A stretch of DNA of 64,000 bases from positions 68,726,447 through 68,790,446 of the forward strand of contig NC_134835.1 of assembly GCF_004210375.1 (NCBI RefSeq), given 5' to 3'. Every line of letters starts with the position of its first letter. Positions within the stretch are counted from its first letter, which is position 1. Shown one piece after another: positions 13,001-25,000 of this stretch. The position numbers and the translations under genes were made by a program. Source of the DNA: Tachypleus tridentatus (lineage: Eukaryota > Arthropoda > Merostomata > Xiphosura > Limulidae). Below the pieces are notes generated by a model, which saw only the letters and a program-made list of their open reading frames with translations, did not search any database and was not told where the DNA came from.

Positions 13001-16000
13001 GAAATTTAGAAAATATCCTATTTTCTGTGTAAAGTGGTCAAATTATCACATTTTCATTTACATAAGGTCTGAATAAAACAACATATGAATTAAGATTTAC
13101 ATGTATTTACACTAAAGTTATACGAAAATGTTTAGAAGTGAGTAGTTTTTAGAGATTTGCAACTGTAATATAAATCACTTTCACGTATCAGCCCCAAAAT
13201 ATAGTCTCTGCATTCAACTTTGTTAGACCAAGATCTCTGATCAAGTCATTGAGGTCTCTTTGGTTGGAGTAATATGGGTTTCTATCACCATTGCACCTCT
13301 GAAATTGTAATCTGGATCTTCAACATATACCTCTTCTTCTGATTTGCTGCTCTCTTCTAAGGATGGCTGCTTTCTCTCTGACAGAGTGGGTACAGGGAGG
13401 CCTAGGGCAGTGTGTCACTGGGGCAATAGATGATGGAAGTTCCAGATACATGATAGCAGATGCATTCTTGCCAGCCTGACATTTGGAAGGGTTCACCATG
13501 CAGAAGTAGCAATTGCTTGAGTGATCAGTGGATTCACGCCAAATTCTTGGAATAGTGAACTTTATGGCTCTCTTTTCCCCTCTGTACCATCCTGCAAAAG
13601 AGCAAAATAAAATTGTTATTATGAAGAATAAATTTATTTGATCCACAACTGTGCAAGAGGTTCATGCAAATATTTTGATATTTTTTTTATACTATTGGAT
13701 ATTTAAAAAAATAAATTAAAAGATATTTAAATTTTAAAAGGTCTAAAGTTTGTATAATATAAAATCTTACTATTCAAGCAAGCAAAAATTGTCCATCTTC
13801 TGTTTTTTTTGCAGTGCTTGCAGGTAAAATGAGGTGCTCAGGGTTTGTTTTGGTCACCAACAGGCATGCTGAAATATGCCTTGTAGGCTTCACATGTTTT
13901 AGTAGATGGTGTCCCAGAGTATTTTTTTCTCTTGCCTTGATAAATTGGCCACATACATAGCACAATGCATCTGGAGAATGCTTGCAACTTCTTGATGTCA
14001 TCTCTGATAAAATCATATAGGTTTGTGTGTTCACTTAGGCAGCCAAAAATAAACTGGTGAGTGGTGAGCCCCAGTATATATATTACTATGGAAAGTTCTA
14101 GAAAATTCTAAAAGGTTCTTGAAAATTCTTGTAAGTTCTACAACATTCTAGAAAGTTCTTGTAAGTTTGAGAAAATTCTCTTTCAGCTACTCAGCACTGA
14201 ATCTACCTGAAATGATCTGGAAAATGGGTAAATTTGAAAATTTTATTATCCAGGTCACAAAAGCAAAATTTGAAGAGAAAAATGGGTCTTTTTCCATTTA
14301 CGTTAGGCAAAAGCAATTGGGAAATAACACTTTCTACCCAGGAACAAGAAAAAGTAAAAATTTTATTACATTGTGTAAGAGATGAATGTGTGGTTCTTAG
14401 GATTATAAAATGTGATAAATTTTAATGGTGAAAATAATGAATATTCCCTCAGTATTTCATAAAGTTATGTAGATATGATCATTGTAAAGTATTATTAATT
14501 ACAAGAAGTTACCTCTGCTATATCTTTTTATCTGATCTTGGTATTTACTGAGATACAGCATTTTCCTTTTCATCTCCAATCTGCCTTTATTTAAAGGTTG
14601 ATATGTAGTATCTGTAGTATTTATTTCACATACAGTATTAAGTGATTGGTCTTTTTTGTTACACTATGTGTCAAGATTATGATACTTCAAATAGTTTCAG
14701 TTATGTGAATTTCCTATATCCATGCTGCTGTCTCATTTAACAATGTGTATGTTGTCACATTTCTTCTTTTGTATTTTCCTCTGTAATGTTATGATACGTG
14801 TTTTCTTTTATATACCTGGATATGCTCTCTCTTAAGACAAGCCTTCAAGGTCATGTGAAGATTTTTAAATTAATTCAAATGTTTTTTTTCTTCCAGTTTT
14901 GTTGTTGGATTTCTTGATGATATTAAAATAACCTGGAAACCCTATTTCACCTAATTCAGATTGGAGTTTTATAACCTGCTTTTGTTATTGATTACTATAG
15001 CTATCATTTTTTCAATAAAATGTACCAACTCCATTTAAAAGACAATTTTTGAAGAACAAAAAAGAAAATTATAATTTCTATTAATAACACCTCCAGACTC
15101 TCTCTGAATATGAAGGGGAGTAATATTTACAACAAAGTTTAAACTTGAAAAACCTTCATATATCTTATACATTCCTGAATAAACAGTTTTCTTGTAAGTT
15201 CGAGAAAAATCTGTCAGCTACTCAGCACTGAATTTACCTGAAATGATATGGAAAATGGGTAAATTTGAAAATTTCATTACCTAGGTCACATAAAAGAAGA
15301 CACATAGCATAGATATTATAGATGAAGTTACATACATATCAGAGTTATTTCTGAACATGTCAAATATCAGTATTACTGGATTTGTTTTTAATTTTTTGGT
15401 CCCTCGTCACTTCTCTTAAGTCCAAGTGTTAAGGAATGTTGTCTTCCCATCTTGCTCTTCTGTTGTAAATGGTATTTTTTGGTATCCTATTCAGCCTTGC
15501 TAACGTCATCTGCATGTCTTGTCTTCTTGGTATCATGGCTAGAATGTCTTCCACATATCTCAACAACATCGTGTGTCTGCTTATAATGTCTTTGTAATAT
15601 TCTTTCTCCAAAGTCTCCATTACTGTGGAAGCTAGAATGGCACTTAATGGCAAGCCCATGGCTAGCCTGTTATGAACTCAAACAAGCCAAATCTAACATG
15701 CAACAATATGAGTTTGGTGTAATCTTCCCTTGGAAGATTCCCTTCTTTTGTCTCTTGTATCACTCTAGCCATGATCCAGATAACAGCTTCTGCAGGTATC
15801 TTTGTGAACAATGGCTTTATATCAAAGTTTGAGCTCTTCAGATGCGAGTTGCTTATGGAGCTCAAGACCTCAGCTAGTGGTTTGGTCAAGGCCTTAGCTA
15901 ACCTGTGTGGTGCACTGCCTATACTTGATATTATTGGGCTACATGGAAATTCATGGTTTATTTACCTTTGACATCCTTCTCATGGCTAGAGTGCAAGGGT

Positions 16001-19000
16001 TTTCCCTTAAGAAGTACATTGATCTCCTCCCATTCTCTGTCTTCACTATTATCTTCCTTGTTTTCTGCTTGAATACTCCAGCTTCCTCCTTCATGAAACC
16101 ATTCTTCTTCTTTCTGTATGTGGAGTTGTAAACCAACAGTATGTTCATTTTCTTTATGTATTCACTCCTGTCTATGCTACTCCTCTACCTTTATCATGAG
16201 AGATACAAAAATGTTGCCATCATTACTCGGTCTTTTTAATGCTATGACATATCTCTTTGGAATTGTAGGGTACTGGGAATCTACCATTGCTTTGTACCAG
16301 ATGACCTTGTATGAAGTCTCTATCTGCATCATTCTTAGTACATCTATGCTTATAGATCAAATAGTCTTAAAAACTTCTCACTGTTCTTTTGTCAAACTGT
16401 AAATTAGAAAGCTTCCTTTTCTTCATCTTCCAACCTTGCGTTTCACAGGTCGGTACTTCCATTGATCCATTGTTGTTATATCTTGATACTCGTTTCCAGC
16501 ATAATTTCTCCTTCTGCCTTCCTTCCTTCTTGTTTTATCCTTGTCACCATGTAGTGAGGGGAAGGAACTCCCACTATCTTGTTTTTTTAGCTCAACAGCC
16601 TTGTCTGTTCAGCTCGTGACTCTCCCTTTGAAGTTATGATCTTGCACTCTTGCCAAAGTGGTGTCCTTCTAAGGTATTAAGTTGGCCTTGGACTGAGCTC
16701 AGGAGAAGTTGCTATATGCATTCCTTCAGGAACTTCCTCCAGTTCACACAGCTTGATCTTCTTCCTTGTGTAGAAGTCTTAATCATGAAGATTCATGTTG
16801 CCATTAACATCACCAGACAAATGAGTATTCTTCATACTGACAAATGGATACTAAGTTGGCAGTGAGACTAAGAATGTTGTACCATTTTTTGAAACTTTGG
16901 TTTGGAGAGAGGACAAGGGACTAATGTTTTCTAAGTATAAAAACAAACCAGCTGAGATGAATTTTTACACTTCTCAACACATAACAAAGTGATGACAGTT
17001 GTGGCCTTGGGCATCTTCCTGAGGTTGATACGAATATGCAGCTCAGAATCATTTATCAAGAAAACAAACACAGTGGAAGCTTTTAAGAGCTGCAATATCC
17101 TATAGATGTGCTTATAAATCTACAGGAGAAAGCAAGCAACATCATGTTAAGGAAGAGAGAAACAAGAAGTTCATAGTGTTCCTTCTGGTGCTTGAGAATA
17201 TCAACAGACTAATGAGAAATACATCAAAGGTGATAATGAAAACAGGAGTAAGAATAGAAGAGATGGTGAAGAACAGAAGACAAACACACAATAATAATAG
17301 TGTGTAGTATACAGCATTCCATGTAGTGGATGCAGTTAGTTTATATAAGCAAAACTGGCAGAGGACTGACAATCATAGTAAATGAGCATAAAGCAGACAT
17401 CAGAAGACACAAGACAACTGACGTAATAGTAGCACACACAGAGGAAGCAGGACACGTATCTAAATGAAGAAAACTAAAATTGCCAGTAAAGAGATGGGAA
17501 GCTACAAAAACTGCTTAAATCTTATTTAGAACATAAACACCACAGCAGGAGACTACAAGTGTGCAGAAACAATGGCAGTATTCTACTAAAAGCAAACATG
17601 GGATTCAAATTACAAATTTCCTGTCATTCTTCATTAACTTTCCTGATCTTTTGATTTCTTTAAATTACCATGTATATGTACAGTCCTTAGTACACCTTCA
17701 CTCATTGTCTTTTCTGTTTACACACAGTTAAGTAATCCATAAACATTAGTGTGAAAGTTTCTTTACTATTTTTTTGTCTTGGATTATCTGCTTTGTAATT
17801 TGTTCCATATCCATTTCCATATTGAAAATTTTTGTTCATTCTTGATTTAGATTTGACCTTCTCTATAAGTTTAATAACCTCTTCAAGTTCTTTATATCAG
17901 CTTTTAAATATATTGATCTGAACATTTGTTTCATACAAATTTATATGTTTCTTTTAACTGGAGGATACTTTCTATGTCTTCAGCAGGTTCCACATCCACT
18001 AGATTGAGATGTGCTTTGCAGTTTAATGTTTTATTGACTAAGAGATCCATCTTATTAATGATAGTTTTTTTGTTTTTGGAATTTCTCTTGCTCATCTTTT
18101 CTCAGAGGTTAACCTGAAGATAACCTAGGAAGGTTGAAACATTGTTTTCACCTTATCAGTAAAAGTGATAATACCCATACTAGCCATTCTGAAACATTTT
18201 TATTTCAAGTGGGTTTCTCGTCATCAAGAATTTTCTCAGAGAAGTTCAGTCTGTTAAGTTTAATTTAACATAACATTTTAGGATAACGTGGAACCTGTTT
18301 GTCCATTTTGCCTGTTTCATCCTCTAAAATATGAATAAATATATTTAAAGAATAAATAAAAAATCTGAAAACCAGCGTTAGTCATTCATGTACTTATCAA
18401 GCTTTTTCTTAAACCCACTTAAACTTACTGCCTCCACAACATCCAAAAGCAACTCATTCCAGAAACCAACCACTCTGTTTAAAAACAAAAAAACTCTTAG
18501 TTAAAGATGACTTCTGTCAAAATTTATATCTGTAGACCATTGTTCTTACTGTTGAATATGAAAAATAAAAATAACACCTCAACACTAAATACCCTTTACA
18601 ATCTTAAACATCTCAATTAGATCTTCCCTAACTCTTATTTTTTCAAGAAAAAAACAATTTGAAATATTTCAGTTTCTCCTCCTATGACAACCTTCCATCC
18701 CAGACACCAATCTTATAACCATTTCCTGAACCCTTTCCAACAATTCCATGTCTTTCCTAAGGTAAAGAGTCTGAGACTGAACACATTATTCAAAATGTGG
18801 CCTAATCACTGACCTATACAATGAAATTATAACCTCTTTAGACTTATATTCAGTATTTCTGTATATACAACCTAAAATCGTGTTAGCCCTACCACAAGCG
18901 ACAGTACTCTGTTTGAATAGCTTAAGAGACTGATCATCTATTACACCAAGATAACCCACATGCATTATTTTGCATTTATTATAATTAAAATTCATTTGCC

Positions 19001-22000
19001 ATTTATTTACACAACTCTCTTTACTTTTGCTCATTTCAGAGTCTCGTAGATGTTTCTTGTGAGTCAGAATCTAAAATCTAATCTACTTGTTACTTTTGTC
19101 TAACACTTGTGACTTTTTACATATAAAATCAAGACTGGCATAGAATGTGTTTTGTTCACAACCATCAGTCTTCATAGATACTCTATGCTTGTTACTTGGT
19201 CTTTTGCATCAGTAGAAAGTTTTTCTTCACAAATCTACCTACCTCTAATTTTCAGTGTTGTCTCCCCTTCATCATTTGACTGTTACTTCTCTCATCTGTG
19301 AGTTTTCTTTTTATCTTCCTTAAACTTTGTATTTATTCGATGGCAACTATTCAGATTCTGTCCAAACCTTCAAGAAAAGCATGTGGTGGAATCCTATACA
19401 CATTTTCACTTTACCTAATCTTTTCCTCTTTCCTGTAAACTTTTTATTAACCAATTTTCTGATGTCTACCCAACTCCATTTCTGCTGTCTAATTATTAAC
19501 TCATATTTAATTTCTGTCATTAACTATCTATTGTTTTTAGAACTCCTCAACAACAGTATTTATCACAATAGTTGCTATTAAAACTGCTTAATGGTGCATG
19601 TTTCATTAACCACATCTTTGGTGGAAACTCAACACCAAAGCCACTATCTTCACTAATGCTGATCTGTGATAAATGTCTTCAATAACGAATTCTTTGTATT
19701 CAGTCTTCATCTGAAAAATGTGGTGTTTAAGATATCATCCTTCTATAATTTCCATCCATGACACTTTGTAATGCAGTAGTTGATTTTGTTTTATGTTTGT
19801 TTATCCCTTCTTACAGAAGCAATAGCCTTTTAAGAAAGTATGCATGTGGTACCTTTCATTTCCTGCACAGTAGCATTGATCAGGATTAGAGCCAAGTGAT
19901 TAAACTTGATAAACCTTTGAGCATAAGTTATAATGCTTAGTGTTTCCAGTTATTACTGTCTTCTATTAATCAACACATTACCATCATGATTTCTTGTTAA
20001 ATTTCAGGTCCATCAGTATTAAATTTTCCTTTCCTTCAGTGCCAATTTATTACATGAATTTTTGCCATTAATTATTTTTATTTGGAATATGTAAAATTGT
20101 GATGCTTAACAAAATATTTTTTTTAATATTCCCTTTTTTTTTTCTTTAAAACTATTAAGTTCCAGAGCTATTCAGTTCTTTATTATACTGATTCTTTAAA
20201 TCTATTCAATGTTTTGTTAATATATGATTTATATACTAAGTCGTATTTTTCGTCATTGCTTTTACCAAATGACTTTTTTTCATCGTAAAGTTTTAAGTTA
20301 ATTTTACTTCCTAATTCTAATTCTTTTTCAACTATTTTAAGTCATAAGTATTCTATAATTGACTTCTTGTCATTAACTAATATTTATTTATCATAATTCA
20401 CAAAGAGAAATGTTCAGTTTTTTATTTCAGCAGAGTTTTGCCTGAAAACAACTTGTTAATTGTGTTAGAATTTTACACCACTCTCGGATAACAACTATAT
20501 TTTGCTAAAAAACTATTGCCTCTTGAGAAAATATTATCAATTTCTTGATTTTCATGTATTTCCATATGTTTTTGGTTTGTTTATTTTTTGTGCAGATGTT
20601 TGTTGTCATCCTTTTGTGATATCACATCAAGAAGTTTAATTTACTGATGAAACACAGCTTTGGAAACAGCTATAAAGAAAACTTAGATATAATTGGGTAG
20701 AGCAATAATAAGGCTTTTTTTTCATGGTAAAGTAAATAAAGTGGTTTGAGCAGTAATGTATAATTTCATGATAAATCTTCTAGTCAAAGATCTTCTAACA
20801 TTCAATGGAAAGTTTGAAAACTTACAAACAAACTCATGAAATTGAAAATTTTTTACAGTATCTCTAAGTGTGTTTTCCCTCCTTCTTCTAAAAAGTGTTT
20901 GTTTATCAAATTACACATCTGTTTGCAAGTTAAAGGCATTTTCATCACTGAGAAAACATCAGAGAGGTTTAGTTAGGTGTAATAAGCACAGTTAGTGATA
21001 GGATGGCAAAGTGTTCTGGTGACTTAAGTCTTTGTGTGTTGAATATAATTTTTCATTTATTTTGTTCAAACAATGTACGTAAGTAATCGAGTTATCTGTT
21101 TACTTAATTATTTCTAATTATATTCGTGGTATGTTTTAAATAAAAGCATTATTACCGTTATTAGTGATGGTGAAAAACATCTATCACATTAAATGAATAG
21201 TTTTAACCAAAAAAAAACAAAATTAGCTAAAAATAGAAAAATTAATCTTGTGGAAATTATTTGGCAAATTCTAATAACTGGTTTGCTCTAGTCAGGGGAT
21301 TTTGGTACAATATGTGCATACCTATTCCAAAAACAAGTCATTGCTGATTGACCCATTGTACTATTTTCCCAAGTGGATTGGACTTGCACGACTATGTTGA
21401 ACTTTCAGTTTAGTACATTTCTTGGGCATTTGTTAATGTTTTACGCATACCATTCTCTTGATAATGATCATTGATGGCCTTTGTTTCTAAGGTTCTTGAT
21501 ATGTATTTCTATTTGAAGATGTGTCTTATTATTATTATGAATGTTATGGGACTGTTCCTCTGGCCGTAATGATACTTTGATTGCCGTGATATTAACTTCC
21601 ACACATACTTGCAAATCTTTCTCCAGGAGTGTCAGGCACCTCTGCTGTCCTTGCCAACACCTCTTTATGTATGTAGGGTTTCTATGTAAAAAGATATGGT
21701 AGAGGCAAGTTGTTATATTTGAAACTTAATATTTCCATTTTAAATGTAATTCAAATAGATAACTTTATATAATAAGAAATGTCTTTTTTTTTTTCAGGTA
21801 AATGTTTATTAATTAGCTGAACTCAATTAAATTAAGGTATTTGTAATGGAGGGTCTATAAATTGTGTTTTAAACTACATCAAGTTGTCATGTAGAGAAAT
21901 ATTGCAGTATAGACCATAAAATAGAGTGCAAAAAGTGAAAATAATTGAACACATATAGGTCTTTATCTTGACAAGGGGAGCAGATGAATAGCTAAAAACT

Positions 22001-25000
22001 GAAACTATCTTCACCACAAGGCAGGAGAGTAACTGAAAACTTTGAAAATAATAAGTACCTGTTTTAAATTTAAGTTAAAAATATTAAGAGTAACCTGTTC
22101 AGTGCCATAGACAAGATAACTCGTCCAAGCAGATTGGTAATACAGTGCCACAGACGAGTTGATTTGTTCTCAATAATATTTAACTTCAACGCTAGATGTC
22201 AGCACCATATATGCATTTGACCTACTTACAAATTGATTCACTTTCGATCCAAAATGGCGTCACGAAAAACGTTACAAAATGAAGAAGCATTAGTTGTATT
22301 GTAGCAGCTGAAATGCTTGGCAGTCAACAAGTTAAAAAATCAACATATTTTGGTACATTCAAAAGTAAAATTTATATTATTAATAATAAAGATTGTACCT
22401 TTTGTTTGCCAGTAAATGTCATTTTTGTGCTTTTCTTGCTATTAGTATAGTGGAACACTGAAAAAAAATTAATATAAGAATGTTCATCGTAGGATAATAT
22501 TTCATGAGCAATGCAAACCATTTCAGCATCATCATTGTATAGTGTTTGTGCTTAATGTGTGAAAATTGTTATAAACCACAAATATTGTAGAGTGAGGCAA
22601 CGTGCTATTTTTGTTTATTATTGTGCATGATTATATATAGATATGTAATGATACGTGTTAAGATTTCACTGTGAAACTTGTTTACTAATTTTCATATTTG
22701 TGTAGTTTTGATATACAAGATTAATAGTAAATGTTCAGAACAGTGCTTATTGTTTATTTTGCTAATTTGTTCTGTATTTTTAGGATGAAATTCTGATGTT
22801 GATTTATAAATTTGTGTAATATGTCATAAGCAAACAGAATTTGAAACTTGATATGCATTCACAGGGGTGCTAAAAATGAAGCACTTCGTAACCAGCAAAG
22901 TATAGATCAACTTGGACCAACCAGATCAGCTAGTAAGTGAATGTCACATGTGAAGTTCATTGTTTCCAAATCATATCTCTATACTCACATCATCTTAGAG
23001 AGTTAAATGCTGGAATATATACTTTTGTACATTACACTTTTACTGGTGTAGAAAACTTTTATGAAATGTAAATATGAACTTCATCAAGAAAGAAATTACA
23101 GTAATTCCAGAAGAAATGTTCTATAATTTCATGTATGTGTGTAATTGTGTCTATGTTTACCTTACTCAATCTGACTTTTTTCTAAATATCTATATAGAGT
23201 ATTATAGATAGTGATGCAACTGAGAAGTATTAGTTAGTAATTTGATTAAATGATATGAAAGACAACTAACAAGTTATTAAAGGGGTTTGTCAGTTTTAAT
23301 TAATGTATTTTGTTACCTTTGCTTAAGAGTGCTGTACTTTTATGCAAATAATTTATTGGTGGGATACTGCATGTTATCTACCATTAAATTATGCATACAG
23401 TTATATCCTTATCTAGTTATGTATTGCAAGGGTATATACTGGATTTTAATTGGCAGATTGGATGGTAGAAAAGGTTAAATTGAAAACAAGTAGCTGTGGA
23501 AGGTATTGTTTTAATAATATCAGGCAAGGAATTAGTAATAACCACTTTTTAACAAGGTAGTAAAAAGTATACGAGATAAATAAAGTGAGTTGACCTATGG
23601 TTAGTGTAATCTCAAGATCCATAAGAAAGATTGAGTGAATTATATATAAAGCCTGAGGAGTAAGAGAATATTTAACAGTGAACTTAATTATTCTGATAAT
23701 GTCATGATTCTGTTATTTTTTTAAAGAAATTTAAATGTATTTATGTACGCATGACAAAGTAAAATGTTTGTGTGATGATTAAAGTTCTCAAAAAATAACT
23801 TTATACAAAGGTTAAAGGTCAATTGTGCAATAGCGAACACGGTGACGGGACAACTCGGCAACACTCAATTTGTCGACAGTATTACCAGTTGACAGACAAC
23901 TCAATGACAGCCCATTTACTGACAATATTATCACTTGCCGACAGACTCATTGACATACCAATATTTTGAATGTACCTGTAGTTTGCTGATAGAAGGCTAG
24001 GTGAGTGCTTATGGTCATCAAAGTAAAATGATTAACTCACCTTCTTGACAAGACTGTAGCTTTTTTTATTGTATAAATCATTATTAGCACTAATTATGAT
24101 CGCATAACAAATGCAAGAAAATCATGAACAAGAGAAGTGTTGATGTTTTCGCTGCTGAATGAAATAGAAAAGGAGCAGCACGATACTGGAGCTGCTATAC
24201 TCCAGATAAATACTGGCCAACAAACATCTGGCAAAACGTGTCCAAAAAGACTGACTGGAAATGATCAAATACAAAATGTAGTTACACACTATCAAGAATT
24301 CTAGAGATTCTACTCTGTCTCAGGAGCTTGGGGTATAATTTTGTTCTGTTAGCATAATATAGTGTTTCATCTGCATCAGATCATTGTATCATATTTATCT
24401 ATTCAGAATGCAACAAATTACTCATGTATGTGTAAACATGCATATATTCCCCTAAGTAAACATAAATGTAATAATAAATCCATACATGACACAATTGTCG
24501 ACAAGTTGATGTTTTGACTAGTTGTATTTCAACAACTTGTCCAATCAACAACCTGTCTTTCAACACAGCTGACTCAGCAACAGTTAATTATTGCTCAGTT
24601 GCAACTGAACCATATACAAAATGGTGACTAAAGTCATTAGCTAGAGTAATAGAACACCTTTTGTTTTGGTAAAACATTTGTTTGAATTAAATTCCTAGTA
24701 ACATTTTGCATGATATTAAAGTAAATTATCAAGTATACTTACAAAAAATAAATAACAAGACACAGCTATCAATTGCCCTTAAAAACTGTTTTGATATTTA
24801 GGTAAACAAAGTAGGATACAAGTACTATAGACAGTTGTAAGATTCTTTATCTTTAGTAACATTTTACAGAATGGATGGGTGAGAATGTGCCAACAGTAAT
24901 CAGTTTTAAGAAAAGAAGTCTGTATATTTTGTACTTAATTGTTTTATAAGATATATCATAGATGAACATAATATGAGAATCTTAATTTTGAACTATTTTA

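Noticed and set aside
14167..14385. 72-codon ORF starting in the direct repeat
   Set aside because: It is low complexity, and its first part is the repeat that also occurs at 15190 without an equivalent frame.
15647..16402. Several overlapping plus-strand ORFs of 60-95 codons
   Set aside because: They are antisense to the Penelope-like RT remnant; their translations show no motif.
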